DNA of 32,233 nucleotides from an uncultured Bacteroidales bacterium (lineage in GTDB: Bacteria > Bacteroidota > Bacteroidia > Bacteroidales > Bacteroidaceae): positions 1 through 32,233 of the forward strand of contig CACZSQ010000080.1 in NCBI GenBank assembly GCA_902783885.1, written 5' to 3'. Positions 8,501 to 18,496 of the stretch are shown here, piece after piece; the first letter of the stretch is position 1, and every line of letters begins with the position of its first letter. The notes beneath the pieces are model-generated. The model did not search any database and was not told where the DNA came from. It saw only the letters and a program-made list of their open reading frames with translations. Made by a program: the position numbers and the translations under genes.

Positions 8501-8533
8501 CAAAGATAAGCGTCAAATGGCGTTCGTTCCAAA
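8501..8533 (-). promoter_or_regulatory. Rubrerythrin promoter
   Basis: On the minus strand TTTG (8533-8530), 21 bp, TATCTTTG (8508-8501). It gives a leader of roughly 60 nt before the start at 8436 and supports that start over the upstream ATG at 8604. Confidence 0.75.
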
Positions 8534-8604
8534 TGAAATGGCAAAAAAATTCGTTTTTTTGATGAAAACAGCCTTCTACTGCAACAATACACATCAAAAA
8601 GCAT

Positions 8605-8613
8605 TACCTTTGC
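8605..8613 (+). promoter_or_regulatory. -7 element of the nadE promoter
   Basis: TACCTTTGC matches TAnnTTTGC exactly and ends 28 bp before the nadE ATG. No clear TTTG lies 19-21 bp upstream, so only the -7 element is claimed. Confidence 0.6.
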
Positions 8614-8641
8614 GCCCGCAAACCAATGTAAAAAAAAATAA

Positions 8642-10573
8642 ATGAACTACGGATTTGTCAAAATAGCGGCCGCTGTGCCAGAAGTCAGCGTGGCCTGCCC
8701 CAGACAGAACATCCAAAGCATTGAGAGTCTGATCATCCAGGCTGAGGGCCGTGGCATCGAAGTCATCAGCTTCCCAGAATTGTGTATCACCGGCTATACT
8801 TGCGGTGATTTGTTCAATCAGCAGCTGTTGCTCGATGAAGCTGAGATGGCGCTTATCCAACTGATGAATTTCTCACGTTCGCTGGACATCATCAGCATCA
8901 TCGGGTTGCCCGTTGCATTTCAGGGGGCACTCCTGAATTGTGCCGCTGTCATTCAGAAAGGCAAGATCTTAGGTTTAGTCCCTAAAACATATATTCCCAA
9001 CTACGCTGAATTTCAGGAACGCCGCTGGTTCGCCAGTGCTGCCGACCTGCCCTCCGATGCCAGCGTATGGCTTTGCGGTCAACAGGTGCAGGTGAGCAGC
9101 CGCCTGTTGTTTCGCAGCAGCAACTTTACCTTCGGCATTGAGTTGTGCGAGGACCTCTGGGCACCCATTCCCCCCAGTTCGCGACTGGCTCTCGCAGGTG
9201 CAGAGATAGTCTTTAACCTCAGCGCCTCTAACGACATCGTTGGCAAACAGGACTATCTCCGCCAACTGATTCAGCAACAGAGCGCCCGCTGCATCTGCGG
9301 TTACGTATATGCATCGTCCGGATATGGCGAGAGTTCGCAGGACTTGGTCTTCAGTGGCAAGACATATATTGTAGAGAACGGACAGGTGGTTGCCCAAGGA
9401 ACAGAACATTCGCTGCAGCCACAGTTACTGGAAAGCGAAATCGATGTGGAGCGCATACGTGCTGAGCGGCGTCAACGCAACACATTCTCCGACAGTGCAA
9501 GCCTCATGGCTTCAGACATTACATTCATTGACACCGAGCTGCTTACTCCGCGTGATTTTACTTTCACGCGCAGCTTCTCCCCAACACCCTTTGTCCCTGC
9601 TGACGATGCTCTTGGGCACCGCTGCAACGAGATTTTTGCCATTCAGACCGAAGGCTTGGCCAAACGTCTTCAGCACGTGGGCGCCACCTCCGCCGTCATC
9701 GGGATATCAGGTGGGTTGGATTCTACGCTCGCTCTGTTGGTGGCTGTCCGCACATTTGATTTGCTCGGCCTTTCGCGCAAGGGGATTATCGGAGTCACGA
9801 TGCCTGGCTTTGGCACCTCAGACCGCACACACAGCAACGCGGTTGCCCTGATGACACAACTCGGGATTACACAGCGTGAAATATCCATCGCAAAATCAGT
9901 ACTCCAACATTTCGAGGACATTGGCCACGACCCAGACGTTCACGACACCACCTATGAAAATTCACAGGCACGCGAGCGAACACAGATTCTTATGGATTTG
10001 GCCAATCAGACAAATGCCCTCGTCATTGGCACTGGCGACCTCTCAGAGCTGGCCCTGGGTTGGTGCACTTACAACGGCGATCACATGTCTATGTACGGAG
10101 TGAACGCCGGAGTCCCCAAGACACTGGTTCGCCATCTGGTCAAAACCGTAGCACTCGACAAGCAGCTCTCCACACCTGAAACATGCGCCGTGCTTCTGGA
10201 CATCGTTGATACGCCCATCAGTCCCGAACTGATTCCCGCTGACGAGAACGGTAATATCGCACAGAAAACCGAAGATCTCGTAGGTCCCTATGAGCTCCAC
10301 GACTTCTTCCTCTACTACGCACTACGTTGGGGATTCCGCCCGAGCAAAGTCATGTTCCTGGCTCAACAGGCGTTTGGCAGTTCTTACCCCACAAACATTC
10401 TAAAACACTGGATCACAAATTTCTATCGTCGTTTCTTCAGTCAGCAATTCAAGCGTTCATGTATGCCCGACGGACCGAAGGTCAGTAGCATCAGCCTATC
10501 GCCACGCGGCGACTGGCGAATGCCCTCTGACGCTTGCCGCGACGCGTGGATTGCCGAATGTGACGCATTGTAA
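8642..10573 (+). CDS. nadE: Glutamine-dependent NAD(+) synthetase
   Basis: A 643-residue two-domain enzyme catalysing the last step of NAD synthesis: nicotinic acid adenine dinucleotide plus ATP and glutamine to NAD. The N-terminal nitrilase-type glutaminase carries the Glu-Lys-Cys triad: E46 in [12 protein letters not shown]115 in [10 protein letters not shown]169 in GIELCEDLW. The C-terminal synthetase has the pyrophosphatase loop SGGLDST (356-362) and the [18 protein letters not shown] motif. Length is normal for the fused form, so free ammonia need not be the nitrogen source. The leader is short with an A-rich run before the ATG. cstA follows after 43 bp and may be co-transcribed. Confidence 0.96.
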   Translation: MNYGFVKIAAAVPEVSVACPRQNIQSIESLIIQAEGRGIEVISFPELCITGYTCGDLFNQQLLLDEAEMALIQLMNFSRSLDIISIIGLPVAFQGALLNCAAVIQKGKILGLVPKTYIPNYAEFQERRWFASAADLPSDASVWLCGQQVQVSSRLLFRSSNFTFGIELCEDLWAPIPPSSRLALAGAEIVFNLSASNDIVGKQDYLRQLIQQQSARCICGYVYASSGYGESSQDLVFSGKTYIVENGQVVAQGTEHSLQPQLLESEIDVERIRAERRQRNTFSDSASLMASDITFIDTELLTPRDFTFTRSFSPTPFVPADDALGHRCNEIFAIQTEGLAKRLQHVGATSAVIGISGGLDSTLALLVAVRTFDLLGLSRKGIIGVTMPGFGTSDRTHSNAVALMTQLGITQREISIAKSVLQHFEDIGHDPDVHDTTYENSQARERTQILMDLANQTNALVIGTGDLSELALGWCTYNGDHMSMYGVNAGVPKTLVRHLVKTVALDKQLSTPETCAVLLDIVDTPISPELIPADENGNIAQKTEDLVGPYELHDFFLYYALRWGFRPSKVMFLAQQAFGSSYPTNILKHWITNFYRRFFSQQFKRSCMPDGPKVSSISLSPRGDWRMPSDACRDAWIAECDAL

Positions 10574-10616
10574 TGTAAATACCTAAACCGAAAATAGTTA
10601 ATTTTCACCAATCCCC

Positions 10617-12107
10617 ATGTTAAGTTTCATCCTCAGTGTCATTGCCCTCGTCATAGGGTATATGATTTATGGTCGGGTAGCAGAACGTGTGTTCGGCCCC
10701 GACGACCGTCCAACGCCTGCCATCCGCAAAGCAGATAAAATAGACTATATCGTGCTGCCTCCATGGAGAATCTTCATGATTCAGTTCCTCAACATAGCCG
10801 GCACAGGACCTATCTTCGGTGCCATCATGGGGATGTGGTTTGGCCCTGCGGCCTATCTGTGGATTGTGCTTGGATGCATCTTCGGCGGAGCTGTTCACGA
10901 CTATATCAGCGGTATGCTCTCCCTGCGGCACGACGGATGCGGACTGGCAGAGCTCACAGGCATCTATCTTGGTCCCTTCGCCCGCAAAGCTCTCATCCTC
11001 TTCACGATGATGATGATGATGCTTGTCGGTGCCTTCTTTGTCTATTGCCCCGCTCTCATCCTCAGCGGCATCTGGGGAGAGAAAATGATGTGGGTGATTA
11101 TCATCTTCATCTACTACATTGCCACTACTATCATGCCTGTTGACAAGGTTATAGGAAAAGTGTATCCTGTTTTTGCTATATCAATGATTTTCATGGTTAT
11201 AGCAATCGCCATTGTTCTATTTATCAAGTTTCCCGCCCTTCCTGAAGTATGGGATGGTCTGGGCAATTGGGGAGCTGAGAGATTAGGCCTCAAACAGAGC
11301 CTCTTCCCTGCCCTCTTCGTCACCATTGCCTGTGGTGCTGTCAGCGGCTTCCACGCCACCCAGTCACCGATGATGGCCCGTTGCATGAAAAGCGAGCGTC
11401 AAGGACGTCCAATCTTCTACGGTGCTATGATCACCGAAGGACTTGTAGCTTTGGTTTGGGCTACGGTGTCGAGCTATTTCTTCTTCTCTAAAGGTTATAT
11501 GGAAGTTTGTTCACCCGAGGTGCTTGAACGCTTCCTGAATCAAGATCAGCTTTCCCTCATCCAGTTCTTTGATGCGCCCACTGTGGTTACCACCGTCTGT
11601 GCATCATGGCTTGGTGTGTTTGGCAGCATCCTCGCTCTGCTCGGCGTTGTAGCAGCCCCCATCACCACTGGAGGCTCCAGCTTCCGCACCGCACGACTCA
11701 TTCTCTCTGAATCACTGGGCCTGCAACAGACAAGCTCCCGCACTCGCCTGCTCCTCAGTTTGCCCGTCTTTGCCGTTGGCATTGCCCTGCTGGCCTGGCA
11801 GATTGGAAACCCATCGGGTTTCGGCACTGTATGGCAGTATGTGGCTTGGGGCACACAGGCTATGGCAGCCGTGACTCTTTGGGTGTGCACAGTTTACTTG
11901 GCCGGGCAGAGGAAGTTCTATTTCCTCACGCTGTTCCCAGCTCTTTTCATGACGATGGTCGTCGTAGATTTCCTCCTGATTTCGCCCACAACCTTCAATC
12001 TTCCCGCACTCTTTTCACATACGACAGCAGGAGTGGCTACCGTAGCAGCACTCGTGACCTTCATTATTTGGAAAAGACGCAGTAAGACGGTGCCGCCTCA
12101 GGCGTAG
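10617..12107 (+). CDS. cstA: CstA family carbon starvation protein, membrane transporter
   Basis: A 496-residue inner-membrane protein with about a dozen hydrophobic segments. The conserved CstA region [16 protein letters not shown] is near residues 53-68, followed by FGGAVHDY; a second conserved stretch, [15 protein letters not shown], lies in the middle. CstA proteins take up peptides or pyruvate in other bacteria. This is the short form found in Bacteroidales (E. coli CstA is about 700 residues). The substrate here is not known. It follows nadE at 43 bp and its last 10 bp overlap the convergent folD gene, leaving no room for a separate terminator. Confidence 0.9.
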   Translation: MLSFILSVIALVIGYMIYGRVAERVFGPDDRPTPAIRKADKIDYIVLPPWRIFMIQFLNIAGTGPIFGAIMGMWFGPAAYLWIVLGCIFGGAVHDYISGMLSLRHDGCGLAELTGIYLGPFARKALILFTMMMMMLVGAFFVYCPALILSGIWGEKMMWVIIIFIYYIATTIMPVDKVIGKVYPVFAISMIFMVIAIAIVLFIKFPALPEVWDGLGNWGAERLGLKQSLFPALFVTIACGAVSGFHATQSPMMARCMKSERQGRPIFYGAMITEGLVALVWATVSSYFFFSKGYMEVCSPEVLERFLNQDQLSLIQFFDAPTVVTTVCASWLGVFGSILALLGVVAAPITTGGSSFRTARLILSESLGLQQTSSRTRLLLSLPVFAVGIALLAWQIGNPSGFGTVWQYVAWGTQAMAAVTLWVCTVYLAGQRKFYFLTLFPALFMTMVVVDFLLISPTTFNLPALFSHTTAGVATVAALVTFIIWKRRSKTVPPQA

Positions 12108-12973
12108 TACTCGTGCTTTCCTGCAGCGAGGGTATTCTGCATCAGCATACAGATTGTCATAGGCCCTACGCCGCCTGGTACGGGTGTGATGAGTGAGGCT
12201 AAGGGAGCGACGGTATCGAAATCGACATCACCCTGCAAACGAAAACCGCTCTTACGCGAGGCATCAGGCACGCGGGTGGTGCCTACATCGATGACTACCA
12301 CACCCGGCTTCACCATATCGCCCTTCAAGAAGGCTGGCTGACCGATGGCAGCGATGATGATGTCGGCCTGCAGACACTCGTCCTTGAGGGTCTTGCTGCG
12401 GCTGTGACAGACGGTAACAGTGGCATCGACCCCTTTCTGCATCATCAACTGTGACATGGGTTTGCCAACTATGTTAGAGCGACCAAGGATGACGCACTTC
12501 TTGCCTGATGTCTGAACATCATAGCGACGCAGAAGCTCGAGAATACCCTTTGGAGTAGCGGAAATGAAAGCGGGGAGACCGATGGCTACCCGTCCAACAT
12601 TGATGGGGTGGAAGCCATCCACATCCTTGCGGTAGTCGATAGCCTCAATCACTTTCTGCTCATCGATGTGTTTGGGCAAGGGAAGCTGCACAATGAAGCC
12701 GTCGATGTCAGCGTCGTTATTCAATCGCGACACGCAAGTCAGGAGCTCTTCCTCGGTAATGTCGTCCTCGAAACGCAGGAGTGTACTCTTGAAGCCACAA
12801 GCCTCGCACGCGAGCACCTTATTCTTCACGTAAGTCTCAGAGCCGCCGTCGTGGCCCACGAGAACAGCAGCCAGATGAGGACGCTTGCCGCCGGCAGCGA
12901 CGATGCGCTCAACCTCTTCCTTTATCTCGGCTTTAATAGTTGTTGCGGTGGCTTTGCCGTCAATTAAAGTCAT
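12098..12973 (-). CDS. folD: Bifunctional methylenetetrahydrofolate dehydrogenase / cyclohydrolase
   Basis: A 291-residue enzyme converting 5,10-methylene-THF to 10-formyl-THF for purine and formyl-Met-tRNA synthesis. The catalytic lysine is in ETYVKNK (K52, with Y48 in the usual YVxxK arrangement), the nucleotide-binding segment is [14 protein letters not shown], and the late signature [12 protein letters not shown] is near residues 263-274. Length is normal. The start is 34 bp after the ffh stop, so the two genes are probably co-transcribed. The stop overlaps the cstA stop region on the other strand by 10 bp. Confidence 0.96.
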   Translation of the reverse strand: MTLIDGKATATTIKAEIKEEVERIVAAGGKRPHLAAVLVGHDGGSETYVKNKVLACEACGFKSTLLRFEDDITEEELLTCVSRLNNDADIDGFIVQLPLPKHIDEQKVIEAIDYRKDVDGFHPINVGRVAIGLPAFISATPKGILELLRRYDVQTSGKKCVILGRSNIVGKPMSQLMMQKGVDATVTVCHSRSKTLKDECLQADIIIAAIGQPAFLKGDMVKPGVVVIDVGTTRVPDASRKSGFRLQGDVDFDTVAPLASLITPVPGGVGPMTICMLMQNTLAAGKHEYYA

Positions 12974-13007
12974 TAGTTTAAAGATTAGGGTTAAAGTTTA
13001 GTGCTAT

Positions 13008-14333
13008 TTACCTCTTTGGCATCTTTGCCATCATTGCAGCCATTTTGGGATCGGTGACCATCTTCATCATCTTGCGCGTCTGATCGAACTGCTTGATAAG
13101 ACGATTGACGGCTGCAATGTCATTGCCAGAACCTTTTGCTATGCGCTGGCGGCGACTGGTGTTGAGGCACTCGGGATGTGTGCGCTCCTTGGGAGTCATC
13201 GAGAGTATGATAGCCTCGATGCTCTTGAAGGCATTATCGTCAATATCAATATCTTTCATTGCCTTGCCAACGCCGGGAATCATCGAGGCAAGATCCTTGA
13301 TATTGCCCATCTTCTTAATCTGCTGAATCTGGCTGTAGAAGTCGTTGAAATCGAACTGGTTCTTGCGGATTTTCTTCTCCAGACGGCGTGCTTCCTCCTC
13401 GTCGTACTGTTCTTGAGCACGCTCCACGAGGCTGACGATATCGCCCATGCCAAGAATACGATCAGCCATACGTGCGGGATGGAAGGGATCGATGGCTTCC
13501 ATCTTCTCGCCTGTGCCAACAAACTTGATAGGCTTATCCACAACTGTTCGAATGCTGAGAGCTGCACCACCGCGCGTGTCACCATCGAGCTTTGTGAGGA
13601 CAACACCGGTGTAGTCCAGACGGTCGTTGAACTCCTTAGCGGTGTTCACGGCATCCTGTCCCGTCATGGCATCGACGACAAAGAGTGTCTCATCAGGATT
13701 TATGGCAGCTTTGATAGCAGCAATCTCCTGCATCAGTTTTTCGTCAATAGCCAGGCGACCGGCGGTATCGACAATGACCGTGTCATAGCCTTTCGAGCGT
13801 GCTTCTATAATTGCATTCTGAGCAATCTTCACAGGATCCTGGTTGTCCAGTTCCATATATACAGGTACGCTTATCTGCTCGCCCAGTACACGGAGCTGTT
13901 CCACGGCGGCCGGACGATAGACATCACAGGCGGCTAAAAGAGGTTTGCGGTTGCGCTTGTTCTTTAGCATATTGGCCAGTTTGCCTGCAAAAGTAGTCTT
14001 ACCTGCACCGTTCAGGCCAGCCATCAGGATGACAGCAGGATGTGCCTTGAGGTTGATCTCAGCAGTTTCGCCGCCCATGAGAAGCGCCAACTCGTCATGG
14101 ACAATTTTCACCATCATCTGCTGCGGCTTTACAGCGGTGAGCACATTCTGACCAAGGGCCTTCTGCTTCACGGTATCCGTGAATTGTTTAGCTACTTTAT
14201 AGTTTACGTCAGCATCGAGAAGTGCACGACGCACGTCCTTCAGGGTTTCAGCGACGTTGATTTCTGTAATTTTTCCTTCGCCCTTCAGAATCTTAAATGA
14301 TCGTTCAAGGCGTTCTGATAGATTTTCAAACAC
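13008..14333 (-). CDS. ffh: Signal recognition particle protein Ffh
   Basis: A 441-residue SRP54-type GTPase that binds 4.5S RNA and signal sequences and delivers ribosomes to the membrane through FtsY. The N domain (1-90) is followed by the GTPase domain with GLNGAGKTT (105-113), CDVYRPAAVEQL, DTAGRL (189-194) and TKLDGD (247-252). The methionine-rich M domain (about 300-441) has the RNA-binding SRRQRIAKGSG segment and a basic C-terminus. Length and motifs are complete. No SRP RNA gene is seen in this window. The gene lies 62 bp after GH115 and directly before folD. Confidence 0.97.
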   Translation of the reverse strand: MFENLSERLERSFKILKGEGKITEINVAETLKDVRRALLDADVNYKVAKQFTDTVKQKALGQNVLTAVKPQQMMVKIVHDELALLMGGETAEINLKAHPAVILMAGLNGAGKTTFAGKLANMLKNKRNRKPLLAACDVYRPAAVEQLRVLGEQISVPVYMELDNQDPVKIAQNAIIEARSKGYDTVIVDTAGRLAIDEKLMQEIAAIKAAINPDETLFVVDAMTGQDAVNTAKEFNDRLDYTGVVLTKLDGDTRGGAALSIRTVVDKPIKFVGTGEKMEAIDPFHPARMADRILGMGDIVSLVERAQEQYDEEEARRLEKKIRKNQFDFNDFYSQIQQIKKMGNIKDLASMIPGVGKAMKDIDIDDNAFKSIEAIILSMTPKERTHPECLNTSRRQRIAKGSGNDIAAVNRLIKQFDQTRKMMKMVTDPKMAAMMAKMPKR

Positions 14334-14344
14334 GACAGTATAAT

Positions 14345-14376
14345 ATTGAATGAAAAATTAACAATGAATAATACAA
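14345..14376. repeat. AT-rich interspersed sequence related to the insert in rlmN
   Basis: In the ffh/GH115 gap a stretch containing GAAAAATTAACAATGAATAA matches the AT-rich segment inside rlmN (GAAGAATTAACCATGAACGA) at 16 of 20 positions. Such AT-rich dispersed sequences are common between Bacteroidales genes; the relationship is by eye only. Confidence 0.4.
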
Positions 14377-14395
14377 TGATTTATTGTTGAGCCTT

Positions 14396-16825
14396 TTACT
14401 TCCTGATAAATATCTCATCGACGACGACGCCGTCATCCAGAGCTGTCAGCTTCAGTTCGTGCACACCGTTAGGTTGTGAGATGGGGAATCGCACGAGAAC
14501 GACGGCATAGTTGCGAAGCACATTGCGTTTCCACTGTTCATTACGTCCTTCAGTCTCATAGGTAAAGGTCTGTGGTGCAGACCCGTCGAAGGTCAGCATA
14601 AAACGCTGTGCCTCCTCAATCGGATGTGTCGGCAATAAGCGGATTTCGATATTTGCGAACTGTGAAGCCAGATAGTTGTACTTATATTTATAGGTCACGT
14701 GGCAGTTCTTTGGAATAGGCATGGCGCGGATGGAAGCTCCCAGTCCCAGCACGGGTGCCAGGACATCACCTGCAGCGAAAGAAGAGACATCGTAGCTGGC
14801 TCCGTAGAAAGAAGTAATTGTCTCGGGATCCTCGAACATTGGCTCCATGACCTGCTTATGAGGAACAGGTTGGAATACAGACAGGTTACGCGGATTGGAA
14901 CTCATGATGCCACGCCACTTTCCTTGCCGCTGTTCATTGTAGCGGATGGTCAATTCTTGCACACGGTTATGTGCCAGGTCGCTACGCTCCCAGGTTGAAG
15001 CCACATTATCGCGCTGCAAGTATGGGATACCATGCCTTGCCAGCTGGGCACAGAGATATTTCTCGTTCTGAGCAGCAGATGCGAGGATTGGATATTCAAC
15101 CAACTGGTAATAAGCATCGGCGCGGTTGGGATGAGTTTTTCGCACGGAGTCTCCAATCCAGGTAGCATTGCGCTGCAGGCGGTCATATCGTGTCAGTCGA
15201 TGACGTATCTTGGCCTCGCTCCAAGGGAGGTCGTGAACTTCATTCCAGTCGATGTTGCCGCCCTTCGGCTCCTCAACGCGCGTACCAGCCATGTGCTCTG
15301 GTTTCATCTGAAAGGCGAGGTGGTAGAACTCCTTCATGTAGATGGAAGATAACCGCGCAACATCTCGACCTATCGTCTGAGCAAAGAACTCCTCCAAGTG
15401 TGTACCTATGGTGAGTTTCGTGACACGTTCCATGCTCCATGCCATATCCATGAATAGCGAAATCTGGTATTCCAAAGGCTTTAAATCACCTACGTTCAGA
15501 ACCCACATACGGTCTGCTCCATGATTGTAAGCCTCTGAAAGTTGCTGATACATCAGGAACGGGCTGGCTGAGCCTAACCAAAGATAGTCGTGGGGGCGTC
15601 CCCAGTAGGAAACGTGGTAATAGATGCCGTTGCCACCAGGGCGACGTGCCTCTTCGGGCGTCGGGAAGTGGCGGATATAGCCATAGTTGTCGTCACACCA
15701 CATCAGCGTCACATCGTCAGGAACCTGAAGACCTGCCTTGTAAGCATCCATCACCTCCTTGTAAGGGATGAAAACTTGTGGAACCTGCGCAATATTCGGA
15801 TTGACATTCTTGCTCAGCAGCTGACGTTGCTCGGCTATCACCTGCTCCAGGACGCGCTTCTGTTCCTCGACGGTATAGACGCCCTGCAAGGCACTATCGT
15901 GAATGCCTCGCATTCCCAGCGTGTAAACCATCGGTTGACGGGCGACCTCTTTGACGCGAGTCTCCCAGAATCGAAGGACTTCTGCGCGATTCTCATTCCA
16001 GTCGTACTCTCCATGTCCACGGAGTTTCCACTCTCCAAGGACATTACACCCCATTGGTTCACAATGACTTGTGCCGATGCAGATTCCATAGCGACTGGCC
16101 AACTCACGACAGCCTTCGGTGAGGAAAAATGGTCGAGTGCACTCGTGCATGGGCGGCCAATAGAGGTTTGCGCGAAGACGGAGTAACAGTTCGAATATGC
16201 GCTCCGTGGTCTTGGGACCCACCTGACCGTATGTACTTGGCTCGTAGTTTGTTGCAGACCAAGGCATCAGTCCCCAGTCCTCGTCATTGATGAAGATTCC
16301 GCGGAATGTCACGTTAGGAGCCTGCTGGGTAACGAAGTTCTCAGCCAGGCGAAACTCGTCCTTTGGCTCAACATCCACGTCGGCCCACCATTCCCAGGCC
16401 GAGACGCCCAGCATACGTGTAAGTTCGATGATACCATAAGCCGTGCCATACGAATCGGAACCTGCAATGACCAACTGTCCACGGGGCGACACAGCAATGA
16501 TAAAGGCCTGCGCCTGCTGAGTGAGACTTGAGCAGTCAACTCCTGTAGTGGCAAGCAACTCTGCACCAGCCCCACGGTTTGTTGCAATCACAAGTTGTGG
16601 TGCAGCATTATTGGCCTGAAGGGGAGCATCGAGGACGCGCTGGATATCAGTTTGAAGCAACGAGAGGGCTGTCATCACGACCTTTCCCTCGCCCGTATTC
16701 ATGACATATTGGACAGGACGATGGGCTGGCAAAACGAAAGCGCTGGCCTGAATGGTCAGCGCTATGAAAGCCATGACAATGGTTAAGGAGATACTCTTAA
16801 TACCGTGTCTAGACATGACGCGCAT
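14396..16825 (-). CDS. Glycoside hydrolase family 115 (xylan alpha-1,2-glucuronidase type)
   Basis: An 809-residue exported enzyme expected to remove (4-O-methyl)glucuronic acid side chains from xylan. A signal peptide is visible (residues 1-30: basic start, hydrophobic core, cleavage near QASA-F). The GH115 signatures are clear: FRGIFINDEDWGL (174-186), GPKTTERIFELLLRLRAN, WPPMHECT (223-230), and LMWCDDNYGYIRHFP (374-388) with GIYYHVSYWGRPHDYLWL after it. A C-terminal beta-sandwich ends at 14396. The frame is open to an ATG at 17002, but that part lies over secG, so the start is at 16825 (or 16816), seven bp after the secG stop. A hemicellulase here, between secG and ffh, is out of keeping with its neighbours. 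Confidence 0.9.
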   Translation of the reverse strand: MRVMSRHGIKSISLTIVMAFIALTIQASAFVLPAHRPVQYVMNTGEGKVVMTALSLLQTDIQRVLDAPLQANNAAPQLVIATNRGAGAELLATTGVDCSSLTQQAQAFIIAVSPRGQLVIAGSDSYGTAYGIIELTRMLGVSAWEWWADVDVEPKDEFRLAENFVTQQAPNVTFRGIFINDEDWGLMPWSATNYEPSTYGQVGPKTTERIFELLLRLRANLYWPPMHECTRPFFLTEGCRELASRYGICIGTSHCEPMGCNVLGEWKLRGHGEYDWNENRAEVLRFWETRVKEVARQPMVYTLGMRGIHDSALQGVYTVEEQKRVLEQVIAEQRQLLSKNVNPNIAQVPQVFIPYKEVMDAYKAGLQVPDDVTLMWCDDNYGYIRHFPTPEEARRPGGNGIYYHVSYWGRPHDYLWLGSASPFLMYQQLSEAYNHGADRMWVLNVGDLKPLEYQISLFMDMAWSMERVTKLTIGTHLEEFFAQTIGRDVARLSSIYMKEFYHLAFQMKPEHMAGTRVEEPKGGNIDWNEVHDLPWSEAKIRHRLTRYDRLQRNATWIGDSVRKTHPNRADAYYQLVEYPILASAAQNEKYLCAQLARHGIPYLQRDNVASTWERSDLAHNRVQELTIRYNEQRQGKWRGIMSSNPRNLSVFQPVPHKQVMEPMFEDPETITSFYGASYDVSSFAAGDVLAPVLGLGASIRAMPIPKNCHVTYKYKYNYLASQFANIEIRLLPTHPIEEAQRFMLTFDGSAPQTFTYETEGRNEQWKRNVLRNYAVVLVRFPISQPNGVHELKLTALDDGVVVDEIFIRK

Positions 16826-16832
16826 AGAACAA

Positions 16833-17195
16833 TTATTGTGCGGGAGCCTCAGCAGGAGCCTCAGCAGCGGGAGCTTCCTGAACCTCAGCAGCAGGAATGC
16901 CGGGAAGGTTTGTAGGAGCTGTTGCCTGCTGCTCGATAGCGATGTCCTCCATGACGGAAGCATCTGAGGATGCAGAGGGAATGAAATAGACAGATAAGAC
17001 ACTGAAAACTACCATAGCGGCAGCTAAGCCCCAGGTAAGTTTCTCGATGACGTCTGTGGTCTTACGAACGCCCATCACCTGATTGCCGCTGGCAAAGCCG
17101 CTGGCCAAACCGCCTCCCTTAGACTCCTGAATGAGTACGATGAGACACATGAAAATGGATGCGATAACCACAAGAATTACTAGAAGATTGTACAT
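16833..17195 (-). CDS. secG: Preprotein translocase subunit SecG
   Basis: A 120-residue inner-membrane component of the SecYEG channel. Two membrane segments (about 2-22 and 53-72) flank the conserved cytoplasmic loop ESKGGGLASGF (24-34). The C-terminal 45 residues are a tail rich in Ala, Pro and Glu (repeated APAEAPA-type units), longer than in E. coli SecG but common in Bacteroidetes. The gene starts 21 bp after the TPR protein gene and its stop is 7 bp before the preferred GH115 start, so it is part of the minus-strand run. Confidence 0.94.
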   Translation of the reverse strand: MYNLLVILVVIASIFMCLIVLIQESKGGGLASGFASGNQVMGVRKTTDVIEKLTWGLAAAMVVFSVLSVYFIPSASSDASVMEDIAIEQQATAPTNLPGIPAAEVQEAPAAEAPAEAPAQ

Positions 17196-17216
17196 GATTT
17201 TGATATTGTTTTATGA

Positions 17217-17903
17217 TTATTTTTCTCTGTTTTGGTTCCGTTCGTTGATGATTAATTTCTCCAAGAATCGGATTTGGTCTGCAAAGTAACGGTTTTTTTT
17301 CGGATAATTCAAACTTAAGCGCCGAATAATTTCAATTGCCTTGCTATATTTGCCCTGTTTAATATAAATATGGGCTAAAGTTTCGGTAAAATAGGGGTCA
17401 TTAATCGGTTCCTGCTCCTGTTGAGTGACAGTTGTGAGTTCTTCTTCCTCGTCTTCGATTTCTACTGTAGCATCGGGCATCACTTCAGCATCCGGCTGTT
17501 GCAACAGATAGGCCATATAATCGACGCTTGCATCCACAGGATGCTGCTTGCGTGGCTGCGGCTGTTCGGGCATCTGATCCAGAAAAGACTCTATGAGCGT
17601 CTGCGTGCGGTCAGCTCCTTCAGACTTGGGTTTACGGACCACTTGCGTACTGGCAGGACGTTCCATCAACATCTTGTCATCTTCCAACAAATGATAGAGC
17701 ACGCGGCGGTCAGGAATGAAAAGCGCAGCCTTGCGCAATTCTTCACCGAAGCGCGGGTCCTGCAACCGAAACAGCCCATAGACATAGAGCAGTCGTGCGG
17801 TTTGGTACGATGGATTATCTTCCACCAGGTCGCCCAGTTCGTTGACGACCTCTGCTGTTAGTTGTTCGGGGTCTTGAATATAAGTGGATAACGATTGTAT
17901 CAT
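17217..17903 (-). CDS. TPR-containing protein, function unknown
   Basis: A 228-residue soluble protein with no signal peptide. The last 60 residues hold a tetratricopeptide-like pair of helices (TLAHIYIKQGKYSKAIEI, then a YPKKN turn), a typical TPR signature. The N-terminal 80 residues are helical and may form further degenerate repeats; the middle (about 90-165) is acidic and probably disordered. The gene starts 5 bp after the LptE-like stop and is followed by secG 21 bp on, so it is translationally close to two envelope genes. A scaffold role in envelope assembly is a guess from context. Confidence 0.8.
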   Translation of the reverse strand: MIQSLSTYIQDPEQLTAEVVNELGDLVEDNPSYQTARLLYVYGLFRLQDPRFGEELRKAALFIPDRRVLYHLLEDDKMLMERPASTQVVRKPKSEGADRTQTLIESFLDQMPEQPQPRKQHPVDASVDYMAYLLQQPDAEVMPDATVEIEDEEEELTTVTQQEQEPINDPYFTETLAHIYIKQGKYSKAIEIIRRLSLNYPKKNRYFADQIRFLEKLIINERNQNREK

Positions 17904-17908
17904 TATGA

Positions 17909-18475
17909 TTACCAGTTAGCAACGGTAGCGTTGAAGATTTGATCTGTAATATCTTTTGTCATCTGCGTCACCAGTTCTTCCTGAACGTTAATCAGCTGTT
18001 GTGTAGCTTCATAGTCGGCAGTCGCGGAGAACTGGCGTTCGAAGTCCTGTGTATGGTTTTTCGTGTTGACAAATCGAACATTGACCGTCATTTTCAGCTG
18101 CACCATCTGGCTATAGCCATCGCTGGAAACACCCTTGTTGAACTGGTCGAAACCTACGATTTCACCAGAGAGAACCAAATCGCCCCCACGCTTAATCTGG
18201 CGGAGCTTTGTCTGCTGTGCAAAGATATCTGTCAGACGGTTATTGAAAATGGACTGCATCGGTGCCCATACATAAGCCGAACGAATGGGGAACGGGTCTA
18301 TCTGGATAGTCTTAGTGACAGCATAGTCAATACTGGCGCCATTGAACTTATAAGAAATGGCACACGAAGAAACGGTCAGAGTAAATATGATAAAACATAT
18401 TACATATAATAAATAATGAGGCTTCCCGAACCGCCTTCGAGATATCCATGCTGTATCCAATCCTTTTTCAGCCAT
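17909..18475 (-). CDS. lptE: LptE-like outer-membrane lipoprotein (LPS assembly)
   Basis: A 188-residue lipoprotein. A membrane segment (about 21-36) runs into the lipobox TVSSC, with C38 as the lipidation site; the 20-residue basic stretch before it is unusually long, but no later Met exists. The mature part has the LptE-family pattern: YKFNGASIDY at the start, then a strand-helix-strand fold ending with a helix rich in Gln and Thr. LptE plugs the LptD channel that inserts lipopolysaccharide in the outer membrane. No lptD is in the window. It sits between the sigma-54 activator (21 bp) and the TPR gene (5 bp). Confidence 0.82.
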   Translation of the reverse strand: MAEKGLDTAWISRRRFGKPHYLLYVICFIIFTLTVSSCAISYKFNGASIDYAVTKTIQIDPFPIRSAYVWAPMQSIFNNRLTDIFAQQTKLRQIKRGGDLVLSGEIVGFDQFNKGVSSDGYSQMVQLKMTVNVRFVNTKNHTQDFERQFSATADYEATQQLINVQEELVTQMTKDITDQIFNATVANW

Positions 18476-18496
18476 TATATGAATATATAATCTACA

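Noticed and set aside
8437-8604. N-terminal extension of the rubrerythrin frame to an ATG at 8604
   Set aside because: The extension spans the promoter at 8501-8533 and gives no family-like sequence before [10 protein letters not shown].
13176-13937. 253-codon + strand frame opposite ffh
   Set aside because: It is a shadow of the complete ffh gene; no motifs and no promoter.
16826-17002. N-terminal extension of the GH115 frame to an ATG at 17002
   Set aside because: The extension overlaps secG on the same strand in another frame, and the signal peptide begins naturally at 16825 or 16816.
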